From Echria macrotheca (lineage: Eukaryota > Ascomycota > Sordariomycetes > Sordariales > Schizotheciaceae), in the NCBI GenBank assembly GCA_030411725.1, contig MU839828.1, positions 2,294,001 through 2,358,000 on the forward strand: a stretch of DNA of 64,000 nt, given 5' to 3'. The translations under genes were made by a program, and so were the position numbers. Below the pieces are notes generated by a model that worked only from the letters and a program-made list of their open reading frames with translations, did not search any database and had not been told where the DNA came from. Shown here one piece after another: positions 47,305 through 59,672 of this stretch (positions are counted from its first letter, which is position 1; every line of letters begins with the position of its first letter).

Positions 47305-49719
47305 TCAAGCCTCGGTTTTTGGTGGTGTGATGTCCGATGGTCGGCTCCACGTGCGAATATGTCCTGTCCCATTCTCATCAGTCTTGACGCCCGCTAGCTC
47401 CGACAACAAAAAGAACATACCCGATTTACAACTGATCATGATGGCGTCTTGTGTGAAATCAATCCAGCAGAGTGGATCCGCATCGACTGACTTGCTCTAC
47501 GCATCGTTAGCCCCCCTCCCTATTTCGGGCACGGCCGATCATATCATGCACCGGCACACTACCGGCAGACACCGATCCCTCTCATAAGACCGCAACCTCG
47601 GTTCAAGGACTTACCAGAACTGGTGGCAGAATCGGAGTGCTCGCTCTGGACGAGACAGGGCGCGCAAACACACCCTCAGTCTCCGTGTCCCCAGCAGACA
47701 GATTCGAATCCGACCGTAGTCTGCTCGTCGACGAGTTTTGCGTTTCCCCACGCTGCATCGACGTGATCCTCGACGAGATTGAACCCCTTTGCCTTACAGA
47801 CGCCTTGATACAAAGTCAGCTTTGCGCGCCTCGATCGGATCGAAACTTTCCGCAACTTACGGCCTTGGGTCTATGCAGCATTCCGACGCTAAAGTCCCAC
47901 AGGCAGACTCTGCAGTCTTCGCCAACACTACCAAAGCGATAGTTCTTGTCGTCGCATCGCCATGGATCAAAAGCCACCGAGGTGACCCACGAATGATGCC
48001 CCTGGCAGCGGGCTATGAGCGCTGACTCGGAAGGACACCAGATGGAAAGAAGGTCGTCTTGGCCACCAGTGACGACGTACTTGCCGTCTGGTGACCAGCA
48101 TACACAGGTAAGACCACCGTAGTATGAATAGAACAGATCAAGAAGCCTATAGCATGGAACATCAGATCAGAGGCTTCCCTCATGGATTTTTAGGACTCTT
48201 ACTGCTCTTTCAGGTAGTCGATTATCCGAAGCGATCCATCCTCGGACACGACGGCAAGGTGCCTGTGGTCTGGAGAAAAGGCGAAAGCATTCACCCGATG
48301 ATTCGACAACTTCCACACCACCACTGGATTCGTCTTTTGGTTCTTGGAATGAACCGACTTGTTAACTTGGATGTGGGACGAGTGATTGACGGCACCGTTG
48401 GTCCCGTTTTTGACCTCTCCGTTGCTCTGTGGCTGCTGCGCGCTGTCTTCTTCTGCAGCAAAGATGGCGTCTTCCTTCTCCTTATCGTACACCACCAGTG
48501 ATCCATCCATATGAGCCGCCATAAAAAGATGCTCTGATCCGGGTATCCACCTGATTTCGGAGACTGGGGTTCCGTTGATGATGCCCTAAATCCAGGTATT
48601 AGGCCCGGACTACAAGATCTGTACGATGTTACTCACATTCTTGTTTAATCGCGTATACCGCTGTGAGATGGGCTCCCACCAGATTATTTCACCAGTTGAG
48701 AAGCCCATAATAACATCGATATGCGATGCGCTTTTGGTCAGCCTGTTGACATCGTGGCACAGGCAATGTGCTTTGGTGAACAAAATTTTCGTCAGATATT
48801 CGGCCTAGTGACCACAGTCAGTCAGCGCATGTTCCAGCAGGCCTTCTTCTGTCTCACCTTCGTTGGAGAGGACATATCTAGCCATTGAAACGCCCGGTTG
48901 ATATTGGCAAATGCAAATAATCCATCAACTGGCCGTTCCTGCAGTTTCTTGTGCAACGTCTCATGTACGATAACCCTAGAGATAAAAGACGAGTTGCTCT
49001 TGGTCATATTGTTCTTCGGCTTTCGCCGCTTATTGGCGTCCTTGGTGCTCGCAGGCGCAAGGAGCGCATTACCCTCCCCGAAGGCCGGCGCATTGGAGGC
49101 GGCAAGGGGGAGGTCGGTCGAGTTCACGTTTCGCCCCGCATCGCTGCTGCTCTCCCGCGCCTCTGTTGTAGACGACTTGCCCTCGTCCGGGTGCTCTTGA
49201 ATGCTTTGCTGGATGTCGCCAGACCGTGACCCGACGCGGTAGAAGGCGGGCGGAAGCGGGCGCACATCGAGGCTCAGGAGAGAGAGCTTGGTACCGGCCG
49301 TGGCAGGCTGCGGCGTCGTCGCCAGAGGATTGGGGTTCACTATGGGGGCTTCGGAAGGGTGCGGCGGCGGTGTCGCGAGGTGAAGGTCTTCTTTCAAGAC
49401 ATAGAGGCCTGGTCAAAGAGCGCCTGGTTAGATGGTTGTATCCCCAACCGCGATGCCGCAGGGGCTCTTACCCTCTCCGACCAGGAACTGGTACTCGGGC
49501 CCCGAGGGGTTCGACAGTACATTATTGGTCTCGATCATGGGGACCGCTTGTCCGGTGCCGACGGCGGCATTGTAGGCGGCCGGAGTGGGATATCGCGGCG
49601 GAGGAGGAAGGACGCTGCGAAATTCCATCAGTGACAATGTCAGTGGGAGCACAGCGGTCAGTCCAGGATCGAGCCACTGCTATGCTGCTTTGAGCAATCG
49701 GCCAGGCCTCTTACAACAT
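47305..49719 (-). CDS. creC: CreC WD40-repeat catabolite repression protein
   Basis: Nine exons: 49715-49719, 49472-49614, 48858-49408, 48637-48804, 48203-48585, 47861-48146, 47615-47803, 47421-47490, 47305-47363; 617 aa, every junction in frame. The first coding exon is only 5 nt (ATGTT), giving MFVLPPPPRYP, the usual CreC start. Recognisable blocks: IETNNVLSNPSGPEYQFLVG, LKEDLHLATPPPHPSEAP, RAFQWLDMSSPTK, GIINGTPVSEIRWIPG, and WD40 blades (LSNHRVNAFAFSPDHRHLAV, GGLTCVCWSPDGKYVVTGGQ, HHSWVTSVAFDPW), ending HIRTWSRPSDITPPKTEA. CreC (human WDR20-like) binds and stabilises the CreB deubiquitinase (USP46-like) needed for full carbon repression. Upstream neighbour gem1 is divergent. Confidence 0.93.
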
Positions 49720-50853
49720 GGTGGCTTGCAGGCGCCGCGCCGAGGGGTCAGTTGTCGACGAGGGTGGGGGCCAGCTGAGCTTCGCTGGGCTGCTTGGCGG
49801 TTTCTCTTCGCTCTCGTCAATTCGTCAACAGATTGCGATTGGAGTGATCGTCGACGATGAGCACGCTGAAGAATACCGCTGCTATTCCGCGCCAAGCTGG
49901 GTCGTGAGAGAGGGAGATGTCGTCGCCGGGAACTCAGTCGGGACAACGTCTAAAAGGAGCTGTGCGCAGGGCGCAAGGGTGTCATTCCGCTGCTGACTGG
50001 GGCCGTCGAGAGACGGGAGCTGGCCCTGGATCCCGGGACGATCCAGGCGAATGGATGGGTGCGTGTGGAGAAGCCGGCGGAAGTGTTGGAAGCAAACTTC
50101 AAGTTTGCCGGCTGAAGATGGCTGAGTTCCATCCCTCAGCTACCAACATTGAGTTCTGTGGCGGCCCCGGCAACGTCTTCTGTCTATCTGGAATGGGTTT
50201 GACAGCTATCCCTCGGGAGATCTAGCACTGGGGATAACTAGTTGAGGTCGAGGTTTATGCCCTTGACAAGGTTGCAATCCGTCCCCAGACTCTACTAGTC
50301 GAGGTGTCCTGAGCGCAAAGCATAACGGAGCTCAAGATGAAGCGGAGGCGGGGTAAAAGTCAAGCTTCCGCCGTGGAATTCGTAATCCTTGCTAGAATAC
50401 GGTTGTACGGCGCATGAGCGAGGCTCTACACCCAAGGCTGTTTCGACGCTTCAAGGTTTCGTCGTAAAAAGAATAAGAACTTTGCCTTCGAAGTTGTTGA
50501 TCAGAGTTCATTGACAGCCAATGTTGTGCCAGGTTGCTCCAGTCGGTGGCTGAGAGGCGGGGGTGGCCGGGACCTACCGAGTGACCTGCAAAGATCGTCG
50601 CTGGCCAATCGCCAGCTGCTGCAAAGCTCTCAACCGCCAATGGCCTGACCCAACTGACGACACCATCGCTGTACAACCCCATTCCCTATCCTGCTCAGAA
50701 CAAGATATTGCCGCAGCTTCTTTCTATCACTTTCCTGCCAGACCGACTCTTGCCTAGAGCACGCCCGAAAACGGGTGCCCGAGAATCCAATCGACGACCA
50801 TGGCAGCGCTGTAATCAGAGCGAAAAGATCGAGAATCCGAATCGAGAGAAACA
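49720..50853. other. Divergent intergenic region between creC and gem1
   Basis: No gene recognised; presumed promoters. Confidence 0.5.
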
Positions 50854-52799
50854 ATGGCCACCGGTACGACACCTGTCTTCCCTCGATGAACCGCAGAACA
50901 CTGGGAAACTAATAGGCTACAGCAGTGCGTATCTGCGTCTGCGGCGACGAAGGGACCGGCAAGTCCAGCTTGATCGCTACGTTCGTCAAGGATGTCTTCG
51001 TTGCTGGCAAGATTCAACCCGTCCTCCCCATGATTACGCTTCCTCCGTTGGGGCCCCCGCTCGAAAATGTCGCCATATCCATCGTCGATACCTCGGCCCG
51101 GCCGCAAGACAGGACCACGCTGAGGAAGGAGATCCGCAAATCCAACGTCATCCTCCTCGTCTACTCGGATCATTACAGTTACGAACGTGTGGCCCTTTTC
51201 TGGATGCCCTACTTCCGATCACTTGGGGTCAATGTCCCTGTGGTTCTGTGCGCCAACAAATCCGACCTCACGGCGGACGGCAGCACGCCCCAGGTGTTCG
51301 ACGAAGAGATGATGCCCGTCATGATGGAGTTCCGAGAGATCGACTCATGCATCCGCAGCAGCGCCAAGGAGGGCCGCAACGTCGTCGAGGTCTTCCACCT
51401 GTGCCAAAAGGCTGTTACGCACCCAATCGCACCCCTATATGATCATAAAGAGGGGCAACTCAAACCTCCATGCGTCGATGCTCTGCGGAGAGTCTTTTAC
51501 CTCTCCGACAAGGACCAGGATGGGTATCTGAACGACCAAGAGATGTATGACTTCCAAGCGAAATGTTTCGAGAAGCCTCTCCTTGCAGAAGATCTTGAAA
51601 ACATGAAGCAGACGGTTGTAAAAGCTGTCAACACCTCGGATATGACAAAAGGACTCGACCTCGCCGGGTTCTTATACTTGAACAGGCTGTATGTGGATCG
51701 GGGTCGACATGAGACGCTCTGGGAGATTCTGCGCAAATACCACTACACCGATAGCTTGAGCCTTAGCGACAGCTTTCTGCATCCACGATTCGATGTACCG
51801 GACCATGCCTCAGCGGAGCTGAGCCCGGCAGGTTACCGATTTTTTATGGATTTGTTCTTGACTTTCGACAAGGACAACGACGGCGGTCTGAACGACCAGG
51901 AGCTGGCAGCCCTGTTTGCGCCTACGCCCGGCCTTCCCCCCTCTTGGTCAGAGGCTTCATTCCCCTCATCTACCGTTCGCAACGAGGCCGGACACATAAC
52001 ACTTCAGGGATGGTTGGCACAGTGGAGCATGACGACGTTCCTCGAGCCCAAGACCACCCTGGAGTACCTGGCCTATCTGGGGTTTGAGGCACCGAAAGGG
52101 CGCGACCTCACCACACCAGCCTTGAAGGTCACCAAGGCCAGAAAGCGACGGAGAAGACCAGGCAGAGTGGACCGGAATGTTGTCCTTTGCTATCTGATTG
52201 GCTCTTCTGGGGCCGGCAAATCATCGCTTCTTGATGCGTTCCTCAACCGACCGTTCGACCCGGTTTACCATCCCACGATCAAGCCTCGGCGGGCTGTTAA
52301 CAGTGTCGAGCTGCATGGCGGCAAGCAGTGCTATTTGATTCTCGAGGAATTGGGTGAGCTAGAGCCCGCCATTCTGGAGAACCAGGCGAAGCTGGATGCG
52401 TGCGATCTTATATGCTACGCGTACGATTCGTCGGACCCCGAGTCGTTCTCGCACATTGTCGAGCTTCGAAAAAAGTACCCTCAACTGGATGAGCTCCCGG
52501 CAATCTACACGGCGTTGAAAGCCGACCGGGATAAGACAACCCAGCGGAGTGAGCTCCAGCCCGATGCATATACCGCCGATATCAACATGAGTCCTCCGGT
52601 GCACGTCAGCGTTACTTGGAATAGTATTAGCGAGCTGTTCGTTGCCCTGGCAGAGGCGGCGACGAATCCCAGCACGGCGTTTCCCAAGAGCGACGAGCCG
52701 GAAGCAGACAGGACGAGTCTGTATCTAGCACTTGGCGCAACGACGTGCGCGGCGCTGGCTGCATTTATGATCTGGAGGCGCTCGACGAACTCGGCTTAG
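50854..52799 (+). CDS. gem1: Mitochondrial Rho GTPase Miro/Gem1
   Basis: Exons 50854-50863 (10 nt, MAT plus one base) and 50926-52799, intron 62 bp; 627 aa. The splice yields MATVRICVCGDEGTGKSS, the family start. Order of domains: GTPase 1 with P-loop GDEGTGKS at 10-17 and CANKSDL; EF-hand 1 with DKDQDGYLNDQE near residue 200; EF-hand 2 with DKDNDGGLNDQE near 318; GTPase 2 with P-loop GSSGAGKSS near 430; a C-terminal membrane anchor (about 603-620) with basic WRR after it, typical of outer-membrane tail anchoring. In yeast Gem1 regulates the ERMES ER-mitochondria tether and mitochondrial shape and inheritance. Confidence 0.97.
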
Positions 52800-53425
52800 G
52801 TATCCAGGTAGTCGGAGGAAACTGGCAGAGGGGGATCTGCGAGGGATAATGAGGCATCAGAGGAGGGGTGCGAGTAACATGGTGGTCTGCGACGTAACGA
52901 GCATAAGGCGAGCGGGAGTATGCTATTTTCTCTCTCCTCTCTTGTATCTTTTCTTTTCCCATCACACGACCGCGGAGAGACATATTGATACCCCTGCTCC
53001 TTTCCTCCTTTTCCATATGATATACACATACACTCACATAGTATTTAATCGCTATCTGTTAATATACGAATCCGAGGGAGGTGGCAAGGCATACGTGATT
53101 CACCGTCAGCATTTTACAAAGGGGAAGGTTTTATCGCTGATTGGTTGTCTATGGCAGCCAAGGGGACTAGCTGCTTGATGAAAGGCAACCGGGATAATCA
53201 AGCCCAAACCCTAGAGAAGGCGTCCTCCTCTACTCCCCTCTATATAAGGAGTATATACGCTACGATACGGGTGTCCCGTGCCCCAACTTCCAAGGCGCTG
53301 TAATAAAGACGCAAGGAAACTCAACGCCGGCAGACCAATAACTCCCGTAGCGATCCCATACTTTTTACCGATTCGACCCGAGACCGGAATCTGAACTGCC
53401 TTCGCGATGATCTCACAGAGGGTGA
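52800..53425. other. Convergent intergenic region
   Basis: Between gem1 and abd1. AT-rich pyrimidine tracts; nothing else recognised. Confidence 0.5.
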
Positions 53426-54904
53426 CTAAACCCGATAAAAGCAAAAAGCGACATAAAAACTCGCGGCCTCCATCTCCTCGTCCGAGACGAGCAAGGCGCC
53501 GCCGCCGCGCTCGCGCACGCCCATGCGCTCGCTGAGCGGGCCGAGCTCGCGATCGTCCTTCTCCGACTCCCAGACGTCGCGGAACGTCTTGTGGTACGAC
53601 AGCTCGAGGTTGTAGTCCTCGGCGAGGGCGCGGAAGGCGTGCCAGGGCACGACGTACTCGGGGACCTCCTCGACGGCCTCGTGGAGGAAGAAGTTGTACT
53701 TCCACCCGAACGGCGGGCGGAAGATGCCGTCCTCGGGGGTTTTCCCCGGGAAGCGGACGCGGTAGATGTCGTTGCCCCACTGGGCTGTCTCGTCATCGGC
53801 CTCGCCGTCGTCTTCTTGGACTTCGCCGTCTTCCTTCTCTGGTGCTGCTGCTGCTGTGTTGTCGGGTTTAGTGGGGGTGCCGTCGGTTTGGTCTTGCCCG
53901 TCGGCGGCGGCCGGGGCTGCAGCCGCAGCTTTTTCCTTCTCTTCCGCCTTCTTCCGCTTGCGCTCCTCGAGCTTCTTATTGAACTCTTCGACGCGGGCAC
54001 CGATGACGTCCGAGTTGGGGATGCAACCGATGAAGCGCCCGCCTTTCTTAAGCGCGCCGGCCACGTTCTTCAGCATCTGGCGGGCTTTTTGCTCGGTTTC
54101 GAATGCGTAGTGCATGCAAAACATCATGCTGACGACGTCGAAGCCCCGGCTAGTGTCGGCGATAGTGTTCGAGGTGAAACCGACCTGCCGGATAATATCT
54201 ATATCCTCGATCGACTCTCCGTAGCAATCCTTGACGTGGAACCGGGCGTCGAACAGCCTCGGCGGGCGTCTGTTAAAGCCCCCTCTGCCTCCCCTGCCAC
54301 CTCGTCCACCGCCGCCGCGATTCGCCATGCTCTTATACCGGTCCATCGCCTGCGCGATCGACACCTCGGCCGGGTCCAAGCCCACGTAGAGATCCACCGG
54401 CTGCGGCGCCTGCTGCCACTTCCCGAGATCACCGCCCTTGCCGCATCCGATATCGAGCACCAGCAACCTGTCCTCGGCCCCGCGCTCGCCGCGCTCGCGG
54501 GCGCCGGGCGTGTGGTCCTCGGCGGGCGAGAATTTTTGTATGATGCAGCTCTTGACCCAGTTGTTGAAGGACCGCAGGCCCTTGATGCGGCTGTCCGTCT
54601 TGCGCCAGTCCCGGCCCCGTTCCGGCACCGCGTTGTAGTGAGCCCGCACTACATCGTTAATGGCCTGGCGCTCAGGGGCCACGGCCTGCTGCTCCTGCTG
54701 CAGGGCACGCTCGCGTTCGAGGGCGCGCTGCCTAGCGCGCTCCCGCTCGGCGTCCGTGATGCGGGCGCGCTGGCCGGGCCGTTTCTGCTTGCGGGGGGAG
54801 TCGCCGGTCGCGTTGTTCGGCGATGTCGAGCGCTGCCGTTTCTTTGCAGGGGCCAGCTTCTTGGCGTCGAATGGCTGTGGGAGGTCGTCGGTTTCGCCCG
54901 CCAT
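53426..54904 (-). CDS. abd1: mRNA cap guanine-N7 methyltransferase ABD1
   Basis: Intronless; the ATG at 54904 gives MAGETDDLPQPFD and 492 aa; the frame is open further upstream only through non-ATG codons. A basic N-terminal region precedes the catalytic domain: VVRAHYNAVPERGRDWR, SAM-binding LLVLDIGCGKGGDLGKW (147-163), FDVVSMMFCMHYAFE, GGRFIGCIPNSDVI, and C-terminal FGWKYNFFLHEAVEEVPEY. Two insertions are unusual: a Gly/Arg-rich GGGGRGGRGGRGG run after the SAM motif, and a Lys/Glu/Ala-rich stretch of about 80 residues before the FPGKTPEDG segment. It methylates the guanosine cap of nascent mRNA in the nucleus using S-adenosylmethionine. Divergent from rpn7 across 0.57 kb. Confidence 0.95.
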   Translation of the reverse strand: MAGETDDLPQPFDAKKLAPAKKRQRSTSPNNATGDSPRKQKRPGQRARITDAERERARQRALERERALQQEQQAVAPERQAINDVVRAHYNAVPERGRDWRKTDSRIKGLRSFNNWVKSCIIQKFSPAEDHTPGARERGERGAEDRLLVLDIGCGKGGDLGKWQQAPQPVDLYVGLDPAEVSIAQAMDRYKSMANRGGGGRGGRGGRGGFNRRPPRLFDARFHVKDCYGESIEDIDIIRQVGFTSNTIADTSRGFDVVSMMFCMHYAFETEQKARQMLKNVAGALKKGGRFIGCIPNSDVIGARVEEFNKKLEERKRKKAEEKEKAAAAAPAAADGQDQTDGTPTKPDNTAAAAPEKEDGEVQEDDGEADDETAQWGNDIYRVRFPGKTPEDGIFRPPFGWKYNFFLHEAVEEVPEYVVPWHAFRALAEDYNLELSYHKTFRDVWESEKDDRELGPLSERMGVRERGGGALLVSDEEMEAASFYVAFCFYRV

Positions 54905-55476
54905 TGCTGCGGCGGTTTGAGCCTGGTGGTTGCCGTTGGTACCGAAAGTTGCAATGTCCTGGTTTTTGGGGATGTAGAGAAATAGTTCGGGGTTTTTGAG
55001 TTTCGCCAATCGCTGGTGGTATCAAAGCTGCTTTGTTCGTGTTCAAAGGGTAATTGTTGTTGCAAAAGGCTGAAGGAAGGTGCGGCGAGGCGATGGGTGG
55101 AGAGCGCCAGATAGCGTTGAACCATCAGCCCGCTTGCCCAATGTGGAAATGCCACAGGCTAACCGCAGACCCCTGTCCGACTGACGCGAGCAGTTGCCGC
55201 CTTGCAGCCCAGGTCGCGCTCGAGCCACCCGAGCAGCCCAGTGCTGAGCGCAGCTGTTCGATTTGCAGTCCCCAAGCTTCCATCACCACTTCGACAAGCT
55301 GCTTCTGCATCTCCACGACGTCCGCCGAGCGGTCACACAAGGTACCAATACACCCGCCGATAAACCCAGCAGTATAATCAGAGCTCCCGACCGCCTCCTT
55401 GCTGAAACCAACGGACGAGATCGACTTGAATCTGCCGATTGGAACCCTTCCCCCTTCAACAACCCTCACCGAAACC
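54905..55476. other. Divergent promoter between abd1 and rpn7
   Basis: Short spacer for two housekeeping genes; no further feature recognised. Confidence 0.5.
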
Positions 55477-57072
55477 ATGGGCTCCGATCCGCAATACGCC
55501 AAGTGGCCGCTCCTGCCGCTGGCCCAGCATGTCTTCACCCTCACAAACTCGTACGCCTCGCGACCCGCGCAGCAGGGCGCCGCCAAGAGCCTGCAGGATG
55601 CCATCAGCGAACACAAGATGGCGCCCCTCTATCGGTACCTAGCGCATCCCATCGAGGGCATCCTCAATGTCGTCGGCGAGGGCTCCGCATCGGCCCCCGG
55701 CAAGCCTCCTAGCAGGAAGAGCAGCGCTGTCGGCATGATTGCGTCCCGGGGCGCCTCGTCGAGCATAAACATGGCCTGGGACGATGCGCTGTACAAGCAG
55801 CTCAAGGCCGACAACGAGCGGGAGCTGGAGGAGATCCAGAAGGAGGAGGACGAGGCGGTCGAGAAGGCTGGCGATGTCGAGGTGCAGGCGGCGCGGGGCA
55901 AGCGAGCTGAGTTCTGGGCCAGGATCGGTGACAAGGTCCGTCTCAGCACATTATTCTTCTACGTTGACTAACGGAGTCCTGTTTATAGGAGAAAGCTATT
56001 ACCGCCTACGAGGATGTCTTTGAGAAGACGGGCGTACTGGGAAACAAGATCGATTTGGTGCTCGCCATCATCCGGATGGGTCTATTTTATGGCGACAAAC
56101 CGCTGGTGAAGAAGCACGTCGAGCGCGCCAAGACGCTCGTCGAAAGCGGTGGTGACTGGGATCGACGCAACAGACTTAAGGCGTACGAAGGTCTCTATTT
56201 GCTTACCGTGCGGAACTACAGCCTCGCCGCTCCGTTGCTTCTCGACAGCTTGTCCACGTTTACCTCGTATGAGCTCTGCACATATAGCAACCTGGTCGTC
56301 TACGCCGTCCTGGCCGGCTCAGTCTCGCTCAAACGGGTCGACTTCAAGTCCAAGGTGGTCGACGCGCCCGAGATCAAGGCGATCCTCGGCGATGGCGAGG
56401 ACAAGCTGCTCGCGCTCTCGGGTGCCCTCTCAGCGGGGCCTGGAGCCGACGTCCACTCGCAGGATACGGCCTCTGCACCCACAGCCGCCAAGACGACGGT
56501 GGTCAACCTGACGACGCTGGGAAGCAGCACGGAGCAGCCCGAGGCGGAGATGGCGGTCGACTTTAGTCCTCTTGCGCAGCTGGTCAGCAGCCTGTACAAC
56601 GGCCGGTACAAGCTCTTCTTCCAGGCCCTGGCGCTGGTCGAGGAGCAGTTCCTCACGCAGGACCGGTACCTTCACGAGCACAAGAACTGGTTCGTCCGCG
56701 AGATGCGTCTGCGCGCCTACCAGCAGCTGCTGCAGAGCTATCGTGTTGTCGGGCTGGACAGCATGGCCAATGATTTCGGCGTGACGGTTGACTTTTTGGA
56801 TCGGTATGTGTTTTTTTTTTGTTGTTGTTGTTTCTGTGCCATACTATTTTGCTAATGCGATTGGGAATCAAAGTGACCTGGCCAAGTTTATCGCTGCCGG
56901 CCGCATCCCCTGCACGATTGACCGCGTCTCGGGACGCGGCGTCATCGAGACCAATCGGCCTGATGACAAGAATAAGCAGTACCAGGACGTGGTTCGTCAG
57001 GGTGATCAGCTTATTACCAAGCTGCAGAAGTATGGACAGGCGGTTCGGTTGAGGGGGAGTGAGCGGGCGTAG
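55477..57072 (+). CDS. rpn7: 26S proteasome regulatory subunit RPN7
   Basis: Exons 55477-55935, 55989-56803 and 56874-57072; 490 aa. ATG 55477 (MGSDPQYAKWPLLPLAQHVF) matches the fungal Rpn7 start; the frame is open upstream without another ATG. The helical N-terminal repeat region includes EHKMAPLYRYLAHPIEGILN and HVERAKTLVESGGDWDRRNR. The C-terminal PCI domain includes EMRLRAYQQLLQSYRVVGLD and FIAAGRIPCTIDRVSG. A 40-residue Ala/Thr-rich insertion sits around residues 300-340. Intron 2 carries a long T run followed by GTT repeats. Rpn7 is a scaffold subunit of the proteasome lid. Confidence 0.96.
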
Positions 57073-58162
57073 CCAACAGAGAGCTGATCCAGTTGCCAGC
57101 TTGGTATGTGGACGCTGGGGTCGGGCAGAGGGGAGATAGCTGTATGATACACCCTGCAGGTTATTACAGAATAGAGAGGGCGTGGTGAAAGTATCAGTGT
57201 GGGAGGCTTGACGAGGCAGTGGAGGGTGATATGATACCTACGTGGTGCTCTCACTCTCACTCTGTTTGATATTCAGCAGAGAGATGGTGGTGATTTTCTT
57301 CGCGCGGTCCTTGACCAAACAGGTAAGGTTAAGGTGTTGGTATTATACATACACCAAACGTATTCCGTATTGTATTGTACAAGCAAGCCATGATTCGCCA
57401 TGGCGACCTGTATCTCCTCTATGAGGCAGTGCATGGCAGCATGAAAGCTGGCCTGTTAACCATGAACCTACTGTGTATTCCGTAATGTTCGAAATACTGC
57501 CGTCCAGGGGAGATGGGAGATGGAACACCAAGTAAGTGAGTGGTATATATCTTCGCCATAATCCGTAGTCCGTAGTTCCTTTGCTCATCTGCATGCCTTT
57601 TCTCCGATTACTTCACAGAATATTTGTGTGGATGTCCGACATTAGGATAATATAGTCCGTCAGTCCGATATACCAATTGCGCCGCAACGTCTCTGTGCGG
57701 TACAAGATCACATATCACACACAGCATGGGAGCATCATACCAGACCGGCAAGCACACGACTATCCATGGGGTTGCAGTGTTTTGTTGGCTACACGGCTTT
57801 TTATTTGTCTATCTACCAGTTCCAACTTTGCAAGTTCAAATTGCTCACTTGCCATGCCTTGCTCGCTTTATTTGCTCGCCTTGCTGGCATCCCCGTTTGT
57901 CTCCTTGACTGCCTTCCTCCGTACCAGTCCCGCTAGCTCTATTTTGAACATCAAAGGCTCTCCCAAGTTTACCCATCCCTCTTTATCCTTCCAAACCATC
58001 CATCACCAACTAGGCCATGTGCCATCTACCTAGAAAAGGTAGGCACCGGATCCCCAAAGAAACGCAAAAGCCCAAACAGATCCGCTTTGTCTTGCTTGCA
58101 TGCTAGCTTAGAATCCCAAATTACTCACAGAATAAAAAGGTCGCCAAAAACAGAAACAAACA
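57073..58162. other. Convergent intergenic region
   Basis: Between rpn7 and the aminotransferase. No gene, RNA or repeat recognised in 1.1 kb. Confidence 0.5.
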
Positions 58163-59672
58163 TCAGCGGTACTTGTCCATGAACTCGCGGTGGAACTTGA
58201 CAATGCTGCCAACCCACTCCGTCCCGGGCGCAAGGAACGTGGTGCGGAAGTGCAGGCTCCCGTCTTTCTGGCCAAACCCAGACCCGGGCACGACACACAC
58301 GCCGGTGGCCTCGAGCAGACGCATGCAGTAAAACTCATCGGGAGTCCGACCTTCGGCGGCGGCAGCCTCGGCGGCCTTCGGGGGTAGCTGGATCGTCGGG
58401 AACAGGTACATGCTGCCCTGCGGGGCGCCGCACTCGACGCCCTCCATCTGCTCAAACGCCTTGTGCAGGGCGGTAGCGCGCTCCCGGAGTCCATTGAAGA
58501 TAGCATTGTACTCCTGCTGGTACAACTCATAGCTCGCGTCGCCCGGCCGCGGTGGGTTGACCATGAGGTCGACGAGACACTGGCCAATCACGGGCGCGCA
58601 CAGCATGATGCTCACGAACTTGTAGATCTCGGCCTGCACCTCGGGATCGAATCCGACAAGCTCAAAGTAGCCGCCCCGGTGGCCACACTCGCCCACCATG
58701 CCCTTCGAGACTGAGTGCAACGACGCCAGCTCGATAGAGTCATAAACGCCAGGCTTTTCTTGCTGCATCTCGCGCAGCATTCGCTTGAAGCTGATGAACT
58801 CGCCCACAAACACGTTGGTCTGGTACACCTCGTCGGCGATAATCACCAGCCGCTCCTCACGGGCGAAGTCGATGACAGAGCGGATGTCTTCGGCCGAGAG
58901 GGAAGCACCTGTTGGGTTGCCGGGGTTGATGATGACGATGGCACGCACATCGACACCCTCGGCCGTGGCCTTGGCGTGTGACTCCTTGATGATGTCGAGG
59001 TCGGTGCCCCAGTTCTTGGACTCGTCCAGGAGATACGGCACACATGTTGCATCGAGCACCGACAGGGACGCTGTGTAGAGAGGATACTGTGGGATGGGGA
59101 CGAGGATGCCGGACTTGGCATCAGCGCAGATGATGTGAAGGAGGGTGTTAACCCCTGACGAGGCACCGGCTGAGAGGTAGATATCCGACTGCTTGGCTGG
59201 GAAGCCATCTCGTCCTGGTATCCGGTTAGCGAACCACGCGACCTTGCAGCCTTGTCCGTCACTCACTCTCAAGAAAGTCGGCAATGCTTTGTCTGATGGC
59301 AGGAACGCCATTGCTGGCGCTGTAGGCTCCTACGGACCCGACCTGCTTGAGAAGCCGCTTCGCACGCTCGATGACATCTGGCTTGTAGTCGAGCTGGTTG
59401 ACGAGGACATCCTCGTGCTTGAGCAGCGCGGGGTTCTCGAGCAGACTGAGGACCTGACGGAAGAAGGTGATGGGCTTCTGGTCGAGCTGCTGGGGGTTGC
59501 CAATGTTGGCCGAGATGACCTTGGAGAAGGGCAGGTCGGTCACGCCGCCCTGGAGATAGGCACGGTACTCCTCCGACTTGACAGCCAGCTCGCCGCGGAC
59601 GGCATACTTGGCAGCCTTGACGTGGGGATTGATGTTGTTGATGTTCAACCGGCGAGCCGAGGTGGACCCCAT
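58163..59672 (-). CDS. Alanine aminotransferase (class I PLP enzyme)
   Basis: Exons 59267-59672 and 58163-59214, intron 52 bp; 485 aa from ATG 59672 (MGSTSARRLNINNINPHVK). Family marks: AKYAVRGELAVKSEEY, ISANIGNPQQLDQKP, VIIINPGNPTGASLS, DEVYQTNVF, PLP-binding Lys305 in HSVSKGMVGECGHRGGY, and CVVPGSGFGQKDGSLHFRT. It exchanges amino groups between alanine and 2-oxoglutarate, giving pyruvate and glutamate. From the ATG the protein would be cytosolic. The frame is open for 51 codons upstream, encoding an Arg/Ser-rich presequence-like stretch without ATG, so a mitochondrial form by non-AUG initiation or an unseen exon is possible. Confidence 0.94.

Noticed and set aside
53360..53395. tRNA B-box-like GGTCGAAT sequence on the minus strand
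   Set aside because: It lacks the TTC of the B box, and no A box or cloverleaf could be drawn around it. No tRNA was found in the window.
53211..53780. 189-aa minus-strand frame with hydrophobic C-terminal half, reminiscent of a transporter
   Set aside because: Most of it overlaps abd1 in another frame, and the non-overlapping part is short and motif-free.
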